64,000 nt of DNA from positions 10,170,001-10,234,000 of the forward strand of contig NC_088312.1 in assembly GCF_910592395.1 (NCBI RefSeq). Reading direction: 5' to 3'. The position numbers and the translations under genes are program-made. This document shows, piece after piece, positions 38,173-50,452 of this stretch. How positions within the stretch are numbered: position 1 is the stretch's first letter; each line of letters opens with the position of its first letter. The notes below the pieces were generated by a model. The model did not search any database. It had not been told where the DNA came from and saw only the letters and a list, made by a program, of their open reading frames with translations. The stretch comes from Lineus longissimus (lineage: Eukaryota > Nemertea > Pilidiophora > Heteronemertea > Lineidae).

Positions 38173-39170
38173 CTAAGAAGAATAAAGAATCAGCAGTTAG
38201 ATTAATGAGGGGATCTTTGGGGAAATCAGTGATTTGGTAAAACAATCAAGGTGCGGTATCTATATATTGTCAAGCTGCCGTATCAATGTACTAACACTTT
38301 TGCCTCTGTATGCCAAATGCTTGGCAGCCCTTCTCCCTTTAGATAAGATTCCCTGGTTTGGCCCTGGAAACAGGTTGTGCTGAAGCCAAATTCGTTTAAC
38401 ATTGGCCAAATATTCCACCAACACAATCCATACAGAATTGATCTGTGTTGCCTGTCCTGTCACATTCAATGTCAGCATTTCGACAATGCTGCATGTCAGG
38501 GGGATGAGAGGTGACAGCCTTACTTACTGATGCCTTGCTGATGATGCTGAGACAAGAGTGAGGGCTGACAGCATCACTGGCTAATGACTTACTGATAATG
38601 CAGGGAGTGAGCTCAGCATTGACAACGAAGCCAATTTTGGTGGTTTTCCACCGTTACATCACTCTGGAGGATGTGCCCATATTGAATGATTTGTTTTCTA
38701 CCTCATATTATGTCTGTTGTTCCATTCAATTTCATGACAAACATAGGATTTAGGAGTTTTAACCCGAGTTCATTTAAACTTTTTTGTATCAATGTTTAGA
38801 GGTGTGTAATTTGCTGACAAGATTGTTAACTCTAACTTGGTGATCAACTAAGTGCCAATTCAGCTGTGAGGAAAGTTTGTTTCTTTACACCTGAAACAAT
38901 TGGTAATCTATGTTGAGAACCATGCACAGCGTGTGACAGACAGGCTGTCGTGAAGTTTACTATACCTACTGTTAACTCTTTTTAGAGGAAGAATTCTACC
39001 ATTAAGTGTTACCTCATCCAGGCTCCTAGTGGCTTGTACAGCAAATATCCCAGTATAGCTAGCCTACAAGCTTTGAGGAGCAGTCTGGCGATGTCAAAAA
39101 CTCGGTAAAGATGCTGTCACTGCTGAGTGAGCGCTGTAATGGAGTCTCTAATACTCGATGCTAACGTTAC
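38173..39170. other. Intron or intergenic, with possible cysteine-rich fragment
   Basis: The minus strand at 38488-38396 reads a 30-residue cysteine-rich frame after a good acceptor (CCCCCTGACATGCAG), containing CRNADIEC and FCMDC. It ends at TAA, and its phase does not fit the neighbouring candidate exons cleanly. Degenerate 60-bp repeats lie at about 38510-38610. Confidence 0.3.
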
Positions 39171-39293
39171 CTCTGCTGAGTAGTCTAAAAAGGCTTGATT
39201 CATGCCTTGCCACACCAACCTGGGTGATAGCTGCTTTGTACACAGAACTGTAGAGGCGACCATCTCCTTGCAGACTGACAGCGGATACTCTCT
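39171..39293 (-). CDS. Possible internal exon, minus strand, unknown protein
   Basis: A strong minus-strand acceptor (TTCTTGTTCTTCTTCATTATTGATGATCAG) precedes 39293 and a GTAACG donor follows 39171. The 123-bp interval is open in a frame that enters and leaves in phase 1, giving 40 residues that include SLQGDGRLYSS and YKAAITQVGVARHES. A second frame is also open, so the reading is ambiguous. Upstream, 39549-39483 may be another exon with a CAG|GTGACA donor in matching phase. Class 1-1 exons are common in modular extracellular proteins, but I cannot assign a family. Confidence 0.25.
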
Positions 39294-41756
39294 CTGATCA
39301 TCAATAATGAAGAAGAACAAGAACACAATCAGACGTACCGGGTTTCAAAGCCATCCTCATAACGCTAATAAAGATAACGGACATAAAGCCGGAGTAGATG
39401 CAACGTCTGCTTAGAGGCCAATGGTCAGACAGTGCATTGAGCTGAGTGGCTCTTACGCCAGTGTAGAAGTAGAAAATGTCACCTGGAAGAAGTGTCCCTG
39501 TTGTTGTATTCTGACATATTGTGGTATATGGTTCTATAGAGACCAATACCTCAAGGTTAAAGGCGCATTGTAGAATCCTTAGTTCCCGGCTCTCCCCGCC
39601 CCGCTGAATGTGGCCCTGTAGGATGATGATAGCAAGACCATCTTGTATTCAAACCCTATGAAAATAGACTTCAGTTAAAAAGTGTTAAGTCCAACTGAAT
39701 CAATGCAAATTTTTTCAACTGAATCAAGTTGAGTGACAGGTACGAAAATCTCCCAAAGATTACCCTAGATTTTCTTCACCTTCTTGCTACGGGATCGTGC
39801 CATTCACCTCATTAAGAAATCTGCGCTCCTGCATTTGTCACCGCTGCCACAAAGGTTTTTCTGGCATTAAGTGATCAGGTGGGGAAGATTGAATGATAAA
39901 GACATTTTGGTTGGACAAGTGCTTCTTTGTTTTATGCCGGACAGTTATACCAGTGACGATAAGTGAGAAAAATGATATGGCTGGACTTTTGAGACAGCTG
40001 TCATTCACCAAGGGATGTTCAGTGCAGTAGTGTACAGTTCTGTCCTTAAGTAACGTTGCTTTGTTGTCTTCAACACTACATTCAGGAAGCTAAATAATTC
40101 CGCTTATGAAGTGCTCAGTAGACAAAGTTATTTTTAGATAGAGCTCTAATATCACCTTATGTTATTAAAAAATAGAAAACTGTGAATACAAAAGTATACA
40201 AATCTGAGGCCCCATGCAGTCGGCAGGGGGTGAAGTTCCAAAGACCTTTTTGAATTGAGCTTATGGCCCCCCTACTGTTAAACAACTTGAAAAATTAGAC
40301 CCCAAAAATATATAAAGGGTTGAAGAGCGATGAAAGCTAAGATTAGATTTGTTCTTTCCACTTTACCTAAAGATTTACCTGTAAAACTGGTAATAGTCAG
40401 GTATGTTTGTTGATGGAGTTTATTTTCCATAAGGCACTGGGGCTTACTGTTGTAAACAAATTTAACTCTTCCAGTCAAACTTGTGCATTCCCGCACTCAG
40501 AGCCGACAAAACAGAGCCGGGTTTGTTGATATTCTGACTGGCATTGTTCACCACAACATGTCAGTTGAAATAAGAATCTTGAATGGCGGTTGAGTAGCTT
40601 TTGCTGGCCGTTGTGACTGAATATTGATTATGAGAGAATGGGTTAATCAACTCATCTTGAACTTTAATGTATTGATAACGCATTAAATTTTGTCCATTCT
40701 TCAACATTTCTTTAGAAATCCTACCAATTCCTGCTGGGACCGGCCCATCTCCTTGTCAAGTATGACTCATAAGTCAATGGCACACATCTGGGTGAAAAAT
40801 TAAAGATATAACCATTGAAATTGTTTGGCATTGAAGTTCCATGGAAGTCTACTCAAGAGGCGACAAGAGAATAGTTATGATGATTTTTATGACAGGGGGT
40901 GATGTCTGTGTCACCAAGGGTCATAATGGAGGCAGATTACCTGTCAGGATGTTTCCTAAATCAGTGCAAACGGAGGCCGGATAGAATCAGGGGTGACAGA
41001 AAAGTTCCTTCGAGTATAGTCACACTCACACTCGGAAACGCTCGCAAATATGACTACACCGGGATGCTATCTCGACTGTGACAGCTTGGATTAGGAGCAA
41101 ATTGAGATTAGGATTACCAGGTCTTTGGTATCAATCCGATCGGTGCAAATCCTGTCCATCAGTGTTCAAACATGATCAGTTTGTGCTATTGATTAGGATT
41201 TCATATCCGTTTAAAATGATGTTTGAGATATTTGATTAATCAGCTGTCAATCACAGGCAAAAGTTTTTTTAAGCCGTCAAATATGTGGGCCACAAAAAGA
41301 TAATATTTACATGTCTACATACGAGTTCTCGTGAAATGTGCTGCCACCTGGGTATAAATTACTATACTAATTCGTGCAAAACTAGTTAGAAATTTGTATT
41401 TTGCGAGATTTCCTTTATGTCATGCTTCTCATTTCCCTCTTTTATTGAATCATTGGCCAAAGATTTGATTTCACAAGTCAAAGATTGCTAAAATGCCATT
41501 ATTTGTCTTGCTCTTTTATGTACAATTAAACAAGTTCGGACAGGATCGCTATCCCCCTATTCCACAATCAAGAAACACTGATTTCAAACAAGATAGCTGT
41601 TGATTGTCCATGTGTAATGAAGGGTAAATGGGGGTAGTTGAGATGTCAAGTAAAGAGCAAAAACAAGACAATCAACTCGAAAATTTGATTAAAGGGCCCT
41701 CTGCTGTTATCAATTCCAAATTTGCAATTACATCAATTGTCAAAGTTCAATTGAGT
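39294..41756. other. Non-coding apart from a weak minus-strand exon candidate
   Basis: The only possible coding signal is the minus-strand open block 39549-39457, with alternative donors at 39482 (GTGACA) and 39456 (GTAAGA). The rest is AT-rich unique DNA. Confidence 0.4.
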
Positions 41757-41912
41757 AAGTCTCTGCTTTATAGTAGGTATGGAAGTCTCTGCTTTATAGT
41801 AGGTATGGAAGTCTCTGCTTTATAGTAGGTATGGAAGTCTCTGCTTTATAGTAGGTATGGAAGTCTCTGCTTTATAGTAGGTATGGAAGTCTCTGCTTTA
41901 TAGTAGGTATGG
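41757..41912. repeat. Perfect 26-bp minisatellite, six units
   Basis: Six consecutive identical copies of a 26-bp unit (begins AAGTCTCTGC, ends TAGTAGGTATGG) occupy exactly 156 bp. Identity between units implies recent expansion or strong homogenisation, so copy number is likely to vary between individuals. Confidence 0.95.
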
Positions 41913-44900
41913 AAGCTAGACGTTAGAGGTACTGTTGAGTATCCCGCAAACAAGTGATCTTTGTTGCTGCAACCTCCGATTTGCTACAAAAGATCTCTTG
42001 TCTGCAGAAGAACAGGCTTAATCCTGCACAAAATCTGAATAATTGTGGTTTGGTTAGCTGTAACCCGCAGTTATCTCATTGTGATTGTTATCAGGGTGAA
42101 TAAGGAGTTAAAGGAAGGTGCCAGAGCTGAACCCTTGACTTAATCGTCAACTCATGCAAATGAAGGCTCGCATTAATTGGGTTATTGAATTTGGTTTCCT
42201 GGGCTTATTTGCTAATATTCGATACAGTTATCTAGTTAGCTATGCAATGATCTTTTGTACGCCAGGTGTTAAAGAATGGATTGTTGACAATGACACCATG
42301 GTTGGCATGCCCCCTATTTTGCCAGGGTTTTGATACCACAGCAGTTGAATAAAGGGAACTTAAGGGTTCTAAACAGGGGAAAGGTTCAATAGTACAATGA
42401 TACAAAACATGTCACAGCATTTTCTGTTCAGATTTTCTCGGTGTTGCCATGCATAATCTAGTTCAGTTTCCTTAGCCCCCCCCCCCTCAAAAAAATCAGA
42501 TATAGCTATTCTTATTATTGTCACAACTTTCATTCCTTGAAGACACTATGAATTTGAACTTTGTGTTCAGTAAAAAACCAACAGGTTCATGTTAGTCAAC
42601 CTCAGCTGGAAAACTATTGGGAAATGTTGTGGATTTATAGTTGTGGTGTCTCGCCATCCCATTATACAACTTATCTAGAACAATAGACCACCAAGGAGGG
42701 TTGATAACCTCGCCAAGATGATCACTCAATTAGTATCATATTTTATAGATGGCAGTTGTTATCTTGAATTTGATATATCATCTTGATTTGGTAATTACAG
42801 CTCCAAATGACTGATATTGTTAATCAAATATTCACCCGATATTATAGTTACTCCAGCAGGAAAAGTCAGCTTGTACAAAATGTCACAATTCTGAGAAATT
42901 CTTTAGCTGATTTTCTCTCTAAGCTTCAGCGATCCATAAATTGAACTTCGGTTTGACATTGTCTAAACATGCCTATCCTACATTATCATTCTTGTTTAAT
43001 CCAATAAACAAGACCTTTAATCCTATGGTCCTCTCACAACAATCCATTTATGCACAAATGATTACTAAAGGCCCTTTAGATATTTGTCTAAGCCTAATAG
43101 CGACATTCCGGAAAACCAGAGGAAAATCCAGTAGCCATCGAAAATCTCTTCCGTTGTTTTCCTAGGCCTGTTTAGTTTGTTTGCGTTTTTTCTCGATCAA
43201 CAGCTTTGGGTTGTATCAAAAAGCTATTACCTCAAGAATTATTAGGTATTAGGCTGTACCTTTGCCTATTAAAGACCTTAGGCCCTTGGCTAAACACCGA
43301 GTATCTTCTCAGTGTTTTCACAACACATAATGTGTTCTATTTTTGCATTAGGTTGCCGATTTACGATTTAATGACATCGTCAGGAATGTTTCGACTAATG
43401 GTGATTCCTTAAGTTGTTCACTAATGGGATTAGAATTAGTTTTATCAGGTATATATATCTCTTCCTATATTGTTGTCCTATTGAAATGACTGCTTTGCTT
43501 CAATGAGATTTTAGATGCTCTCGTTATGTGTCAGCACATACTGGACCAAGAGTTCAGACACTTTTAAAGACAGTCCTGACCAACTACAGTATACTGTGAA
43601 ACTAGAAATATTTGTGGCTATTATATTTCGCAGTTGTGTGATTTTGCCTCTTCGCCCAAGTTTAATCTTATTGTTTTTCGAGAACACTGTAACAGTAATT
43701 TCAGTTATGCACTACAAGATGAACACAAATTTCACCAAGTTAGCTTGAAACCGGCCGTATATATATATACATCTTGAATATCATCTTGTTTACTTTATCA
43801 AAGATCCCCGATCCATAGCCGAGAATCGTAGATATTAGACGGAGAATATCGGGATGCCAGCCGAACAGATGGAGCGTTCTCAGAGCACTGTGATTTTCAA
43901 TATTTGCATGAGATCAGGTCGTGACCTTACCGTGGTTGGATGCCGCTGGCGTCTAGTGGAGCGTGACATTCTGTTTTGATTGGTTATATTGGGTGAAATA
44001 AACCAGTGAGGAATCCATATTTGTGACATGTTGTTGTCTAGGATGCAAATTTAGTCTGCTGTGCTGGGGCGGATCAAGGAGTCTGAGGAAGCAGTGCTCC
44101 ACACTAAAGATCATTGTCTCTTGCTAATATTTTTCAATATTTCACATTTCATGGTCAATTTCAAACAGTTTCTGAAATATATTGAGGTATATGTCGCAAT
44201 TGTGATGGGAAGATCACAGATTTGACTGACTAACCACGCCTATCTCAAGTCAAACTGAACCAATTGAGAACACAGAAGAAGGAGAAGGAGTTGAATAAAC
44301 AATGCTTCAAAATGAATGCAGAATGATACACAGGGAAGGCGTCACACTCTTCAAAGGTATCACATCCAAAAGTAAAATCAATCACTGAAAAATTTGAGGT
44401 AATTTCCCCCAAGAATTTGACAGTCTTCACAATCAAATGGATGATTAAGCCCAAAGGGAATTTTTTTGAATTTTTTTTGTAATCTTCTTACTTGAATGGG
44501 CAGGAATAATGGAAAACTACGAAGCCTTGTCTCTTCATTAATAATGCAAGCATTTTAATCTTAACGATGTAAATAATTGATCTGCTTCTAATATGGAGGA
44601 AAATGTTTAGCAGACTTTCCGGCAGAATGAGATATAGAGCCCTGAACAGAAAACACTGGCTGTCACTGCTTCGGTTCGGAGTATGACATCGGTGGGGATA
44701 TCAGTTAGCTCTTGGAAAGAATGGTATAAACCAGTAATCTAAATAGATCTAAGTACTGGCTAGGTGTGCATAAACACTGCAAAAGAAGTGTCCCAATTCA
44801 TGCTAATTGAAATTCAATATGAAAAATTGGGTTTATCACAGCACAACACAACACCCTTTTCCTATTTCAGTCCTGCAATCAAAAGTCCAAGTCTGCGTCA

Positions 44901-45442
44901 CTGGTCAGACTAGGTTGATTACTTCGTGCCCGGCAATACATTTCTTTCCTCCAATTATGAAGTGTCGAAGCCTGAGCATGCTTTCCGGCTGATATTATAT
45001 GGCGAATTGAAGGTTGTTCATGTCCGCAATAATAACAGACACTGTGAGACTGTCGATGTATGCATCGGCACGATCGAATCAGATTTGTTGATAATTTTGA
45101 TGAGTTTTCATCATGTCGATGTCAGCCTTCCATGCTCTCTGTTAACTTTATGTTAGTTTCGAGAATAAGTTACAATTGCTGTTATAATAATTGTGTAATA
45201 ATGATAATGCCTTATAACTTCAAGATTAACACCTGATCACCACTGGCTAGTGAGACCTCAAACTATTCAGGACGGGGGGGGGAGGTCGGCTAAGGTGTTT
45301 TTGAATTAGAATATAAATCTTAATTACACTTGGGTCTTGGGATCATTATGCTTATCTCCGGGCAAAAATACCTATCCTTCTCCTGTTGTGTTTAGTTTCT
45401 CACATTCTCCCCACTTATTTTCTATACTGCGACAGCGTCTAT
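41913..45442. other. Non-coding stretch, no gene supported
   Basis: AT-rich unique DNA with a C-run at about 42477-42486 and a short TA repeat at about 43758-43769. No exon or transposon ends found. Confidence 0.5.
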
Positions 45443-45592
45443 TGGGTCAACTGCCATGATGGCATCATCCTAACTATATCCCCCCTCTCCCACCCACCAA
45501 CTACTCGCCATCAATCATTGACATTGTGTGCTAGCCAACTGCTTCTTCGGTCAACTGCCATGGGCATCATCCTAACTATATAACCCCCCCCC
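45443..45592. repeat. Tandem duplication, period about 104 bp, with C-run
   Basis: GGTCAACTGCCATG, GGCATCATCCTAACTATAT and a following C-rich run are repeated once. The second copy ends in a run of about 14 C. The copies are similar enough to be fairly recent. Confidence 0.6.
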
Positions 45593-46904
45593 CCCCCACC
45601 GAGTCTTCTCGCTCACCAGCCCTATTAACGAAGAGCTCCCTATCAAGGCCTGAGCCTTCCTCATATTAATAATGTTGTTGTGGTTGCAGTGAAAATTCCT
45701 TATATCGAAATGTCTTGTTAGCTTCTATGCAAATGATGATAAGTTGATGTTTTGAAAATGTAATGCCATCATTGGAGTAACAGTTTCTGTCAAAAGTAAA
45801 GCTTCGGCACCTGGGGGAGAGTAAACATCACAGTATTTGGATACAAATACAGCCCTGGCCAAAAGTACCATCATTCTTATAGGCAAAATTTTCATTATGT
45901 AATCATGTCTGAAGGATGTTTCTAAACACAGCTCCATCATTACCCCTGAATGTAGATTGATTATGGTGATCTGGCTGTAGCCAGGATGGGATTGGAGAGT
46001 ACCAATAAGTCACGTTTGTCGAGTTCAGTGTTCAGCCCAGCAAGGGATGTTATTTTTCCAGCGCAAGGTCTGTGACAGGAATAGCAAAACAACGTGCTTT
46101 AACTTGGGTAGAATTGGCAGTTAAGAAACTCGGTTGATGCAGAATCAATTCAACTCTATACAGAAGTCTTCCCTTGGCACGACTGTAGACATATCGGAAA
46201 TTTGCGCGTTATTGCCAGAAACGTGTAACAATTAATAATAGATGAACTGGCATTTGTTTAGGTCCAATAATCATTTGATATTGAATATCAAAGATCCGTG
46301 CAACTTATGTTGGCAACAACATGTCTTGTAAACAAAAACACTCAAATATTAATTGATGACTTCCGAGACTTTTTATGAATAGTTTGAAATGCTCTCATGC
46401 CATTTCCTCGATTAACCCCCCAAGCTGGTCTTTAAAGAAAATAATGATTTAGAGTTGATACGTGTTGGAATAATGTCCTTAGACAGTTGTATCAGGCATT
46501 TTGTTCAACGAAAGTAGAAATTGAGTGATTCAAGTGATTCGCTCAAGGTCACATGAGATTTGATGTGTCTGTGACTGGTATCGAATCAACTGTTCACATT
46601 ATCAGTCCAGTTTGTTATCGAAAGAAATGAATAATGTTGATATTGCCAGACAATCAGCTGAATGCAAATTGTTGTTGATATCAAGGGTGTGGCGATAGTG
46701 TGGCTTATATGAAATCATAATGAATATAGAAATAATGATCAATGGCATTGAGTCCGCCTATTATAACGCTGCCACATCTGGTTCACTTTCAGTCCCATCT
46801 CGATACCATACATCACATGCTGACCTTTGTGTTATATTCTACTGTTGGGAAAGGAAAACAGCTTGGGTTGAGGTATTTGCAGTAAATAATCTGATGTGAT
46901 CCTC
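45593..46904. other. Non-coding stretch, no gene supported
   Basis: Unique AT-rich DNA. The block 46520-46610 faintly resembles a SINE body on the plus strand (CGCTCAAGGTCACA, then GGTATCGAATCAAC), but not well enough to call. Confidence 0.45.
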
Positions 46905-47020
46905 TGGTGATATGGGCCAACTGGGCGTGGTGGATCAACCCAATGTATAGGCTGTGGTCCACTGCTGATATGGATGGGCCGGCTGGGTGTGGTGAATTGA
47001 CCAGTATGTTGGTTGAATAT
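46905..47020. repeat. Diverged two-copy tandem repeat
   Basis: CTGGTGATATGGGCCAACTG with GGGCGTGGTGGATC is repeated as CTGCTGATATGG-GCCGGCTG with GGGTGTGGTGAATT, offset about 66 bp. Confidence 0.5.
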
Positions 47021-47237
47021 GTCTCTTACCCTTTTTGTGTGGTCAATGTTGACATTGTATTTTAAAATCAATATGATATTCGTGGTAGAGCTGCGCTTGA
47101 TGATAATTGAATATGTATGCACTGTCCCATTCAGAAGTTCTCACTGTGTAATCTCTGGGGGATAAATGGCAAGGTGCTAAGAGTAAAATATCTAGGGGAT
47201 GGTGATAAAGATGATCATCATCATGATTATGATTATA

Positions 47238-47419
47238 TGGATGATGATGGTGGTGGTGGTGGTGATGTTGGTGATGATGATGATGATGTTGGTGATGATG
47301 ATGATGTTGGTGATGATGATGATGTTGGTGATGAGGATGATGTTGGTGATGATGATGATGTTGGTGATGATGATGATGTTGGTGATGAGGATGATGTTGG
47401 TGATGAGGATGATGTTGGA

Positions 47420-47453
<34 letters not shown>

Positions 47454-47481
47454 ATGATGGTTGATAATGTTGATGATGATG
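47238..47481. repeat. C-free GAT/GGT minisatellite
   Basis: An array of GATGATGATGATGTTGGT-type units (18-21 bp) with GAG variants. The plus strand has no cytosine for about 240 bases. It lies about 160 bp upstream of the first recognised exon. The long open frames on both strands here (poly-D, poly-H, poly-M/V/L, poly-I) are repeat translation, not genes. Confidence 0.9.
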
Positions 47482-47639
47482 TCTTTTGATCCCTTAGCTT
47501 TTGATTTTTGTTCACATCTGAACAAATCAAGTAAGCTTTATACTAATGATATGTTTGAATGCAGAAGAAGATACGGAGTCAACCATTCTCGATAATATCT
47601 CGCAGATTCCTCATGTTTTCCATTATCTTCTCGTTTTAG

Positions 47640-47777
47640 GATGGTTCACGGGGTGACATGGACATTCTGGCGCACAGATATGCCGAGGACTTTAAAACAC
47701 ACTTTCACGATGTTCTTGAACGGTTAGACGATTTACGTCGGAAAAAGATAGGTTTAGAACCAGAGGACACATACACT
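47640..47777 (+). CDS. Internal exon 1 of an unrecognised gene
   Basis: A strong acceptor (CATTATCTTCTCGTTTTAG) and donor (ACT|GTAAGT) bound 138 bp, exactly 46 codons, phase 0 at both ends. The peptide starts DGSRGDMDILAHRYAEDFK and ends KIGLEPEDTYT. It is charged and probably helical, with basic (RRKK) and acidic runs, and nothing in it looks like random translation. This is the best coding signal in the window. Because it begins at an acceptor, the gene must have at least one exon further upstream, which I could not find. I do not recognise the family. It is joined in frame to the exon at 48163. Confidence 0.7.
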
Positions 47778-48162
47778 GTAAGTTTACCAACTAATTTTGG
47801 AGATATTTCAGTTCTTGAGCCAAGTTTTCGTTAGGTGATCATTAGGTGATCATTCACTAATCTTGAAATGAATAAGTTTTGCAATATCAATAATGCAATA
47901 CTACATGTACAATGGTTCATTTATGGTCACACTCAATTTGGTAGTGTCATATCTGACGGCAAAATCCTCATCAACTTGTCGACAACAACCAAAGATGAGC
48001 GCAGTCTGTTTGAATTGCACCCTCTCGTCTAAGTTACTTAGAATTTTCTTGTATTTTCATTATAATTTGCATGAACTCACTCTGTCCTATCCTCGCATAT
48101 CGACCATCATTTGCGTTTGCTTCAAGCATAGATCTCTTACAAGTGTTTTGCTATATCTGCAG
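47778..48162 (+). other. Intron between exons 1 and 2
   Basis: A 385-bp intron with GTAAGT at the start and TATATCTGCAG at the end. No repeat or element is recognised inside it. Confidence 0.6.
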
Positions 48163-48231
48163 AATGGTCGATTCATCAATGACTATGCCAACAGCAGCGG
48201 TGAACCCCCACCCCTTCCAAAGACCCACCCA
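48163..48231 (+). CDS. Internal exon 2, proline-rich PPPLPK motif
   Basis: A 69-bp exon (23 codons, phase 0-0) between TTTTGCTATATCTGCAG and CCA|GTAAGT. The peptide is NGRFINDYANSSGE followed by PPPLPKTHP. The PPPLPK segment is the kind of proline-rich core that SH3 or WW domains bind, so an adaptor or cytoskeletal role is possible, but that is inference. Because it is a multiple of three in phase 0, it could be skipped without a frameshift. A decayed copy lies 174 bp downstream. The reading frame stays open past the donor to a stop at 48481-48483, so intron retention would add a hydrophobic tail. Confidence 0.65.
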
Positions 48232-48336
48232 GTAAGTTTTCCTCCTGTGTTTGTGAGTTTATTTGTTGTCCTGTTTTGCTGTCCCTGCATGCATTGCCCA
48301 CTCTTCTGTTGCTATGTGCGTGAAAACACTGACATT

Positions 48337-48410
48337 GCCAAATCATTTATTACTTACTCTAACTCTTGCAGCGGTGAATCCCCAACCCTTCCAAAGAACT
48401 ACCCAAGTAT
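48337..48410 (+). pseudogene. Decayed tandem duplicate of exon 2
   Basis: The segment 48368-48410 matches the end of exon 2 (48194-48237) closely, sharing GCAGCGGTGAA and CCCTTCCAAAG. In frame it reads FITYSNSCSGE then SPTLPKNYP, about half identical to the exon 2 peptide FINDYANSSGE-PPPLPKTHP. The offset of 174 bp is a multiple of three. The copy lacks an AG at the position equivalent to the exon 2 acceptor. Its donor is GTATCC with a 1-base insertion. It is therefore probably a dead alternative exon, although it is in frame if the intron is retained. Confidence 0.6.
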
Positions 48411-50411
48411 CCTCTCGACATACAGTTCTTCATACAGAATTAATCAGATGCCTCCAAAGTTACAATTATCAGCAAAAATGTAGTTCGTTAAGAGTGCTAT
48501 CTACTCCAGTCATTTACAAAAGTACATTCAACTCCGTTCCATGCAAACTTGTCAGTGAAATTGACACGGATGTTAACTTGGCCCGGACAACCTGCCATTA
48601 GATACAAAAGATTGATATTGCCAATTCTGTTTCTGCCATTGACACCCAATCATTAAAGTGACAATTTGAGCGAACGTCCGTCTGCCCTATGCAAATATAA
48701 CGGCAAAGGTCTCATTCATCATACGCGAAGGCACCTTCTCTCTATCATTATAGTGACAATTCTCTCAGGAGACCGGATGCAATTTATATGATGATGTCAC
48801 TTTAGTTCAATTACGATATTTCAATTCGACCTTGAATTCAAGCAATTTTGCTGTGTCATACTAAAATGAGATTGTGAGAGGTGCCTGAAACAGTCAGGAG
48901 GCAGCTTCTTGTGGGATTAGATTTTTTTTGGTTTTGAACAAAATGTGTTTGCAACTTTCATATTGCACCAGAAGTCTTGTCAAATTTGCATACCATACTA
49001 AGCGTGCACAAATCACCTTTTTTTGAGTCACGCCCTATCATACATGTAAGATGCTGTCAGAATTGCTGGAGTGAGTGAGCTAGCTAGGTTACAGGCACGA
49101 GTCATCTTCTCGGTTGTGAGCTTGTTACAACTCTTCCTGATGCTCATTCCGTGTTTGGATGGGTGTCTGCCGGAGTCTCGATGGTGAATTTCAAGTGGAG
49201 ATGGATTTGTTGAACTCTTATGAGAGGCTTAGCATCATACTTCACGGCTAGCTAGCCGTTAGCAAGCTGTTGTGTACTCTTGTTATTCCTCTCGCTTTCA
49301 TGACAGTTCGGATCAATTTCCGTCGGCTTCTGAACGGCTTACGCAGATCAATTAGAACGATTCTGTGATTGCAACGTGCGCCGTGATGGTGAAGCCAATA
49401 TTAAGCCATCCACTTAAAGTTCAAGGTTGATTATCCATGTTTTGAGCTCACCTTAAAATAAGTTGTGACTGTTTCTGGTGAGATTTTTCTGACAAAGAAG
49501 TATATAAACCATTGACATTTCATCCAAAGGATTTATGCTAGGCAAATACTAGAGACACCTGGTTGAAAAGCAAAAAACTACATATCAAAGTGCAACATTC
49601 TGCTTTGCAGTGGCAACATGATAAAAATATTGATATTTCTCCGGTAATGGTCAGCGACAAGAGCAGTCTTGATAAAGCGGTTTACAGTAAATAGGGACCT
49701 GGAACCAGTCTAAATCTCAAATGAGTTAAAAGCAATCTTAAAACCACATTTTGATTTCCCCTTGTCTCACAAATAATTTGGTTTAGCCAGATATAGTCGA
49801 AATTGTGTCTAGCTGTGAGCTCAGGTGAAAAACTGCCAGACTCAAGTAGGAAACGGAAATTGACAGTTGTCAGAATGTGGTATCGAATAAATTGCACTCT
49901 AGTCCAATCAATTTCAATTCAAGTTAGAAGTGGCTCAATATATTGCGACTCCGATATACGGAATGAGATTTTATTAACCTAATATTTCATATTTTGAAAA
50001 GATTGAGATGTTGCGGTATAAAAACCCTGTACATTTAAACTTAACCCTGTCAGTGGGTAAAAGACCCCTGCACATTGAGTCACTGTTTCTCAAGATATTG
50101 AAAACTGCTGAATTAAACCATGTTAAAGAAAAGATGAGTGGGGCACCATACTTCAAGTTGATCCTCTAAATTAACATCTTCTGGTATAAGGACACTCTTA
50201 GGGTCCTTTATAATGCGTTCCTATTGGCGGATTTGCAGTCCACACGACGACTTCTCGACCACATTGATACTCCAGGGCAGGTTGTCCGGGGACTCCAGTT
50301 TTCTCCTACATTTCATCAAAAATCTTGTTGTCTTCAGAACTAATGTTGTTCAAGTTGATATGCAGCACTCATCTAATATTTCAGGACCCGTTATATTTTA
50401 TCTCTTTCCAG
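48411..50411 (+). other. Remainder of intron 2
   Basis: About 2 kb of AT-rich unique DNA ending in the strong acceptor TTTTATCTCTTTCCAG. No repeats or further exons seen. Confidence 0.5.
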
Positions 50412-50452
50412 CCATCTCTAAGTGGACTGGATGGGTCACCTTTTCATCGAAG
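50412..50452 (+). CDS. Internal exon 3 (short)
   Basis: A 41-bp block between a strong acceptor (TATTTTATCTCTTTCCAG) and a consensus donor (AAG|GTAAGT). Entering in phase 0 after exon 2 it reads PSLSGLDGSPFHR and leaves two bases (AG) for the next codon. That phase-2 exit is exactly what the exon at 57218 needs. The overlapping 178-codon frame at 50213-50749 is in a different frame and runs through both splice sites, so I treat it as incidental. Microexon-sized segments are easy to overcall, hence the moderate confidence. Confidence 0.5.

Noticed and set aside
41757-41912. CRISPR-like array
   Set aside because: The units are contiguous with no unique spacers, in a eukaryotic context; it is a minisatellite.
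47043-47525. 160-codon minus-strand and 115-codon plus-strand frames with poly-H or poly-D
   Set aside because: They are translations of the GAT/GTT minisatellite; any frame of such an array lacks stops.
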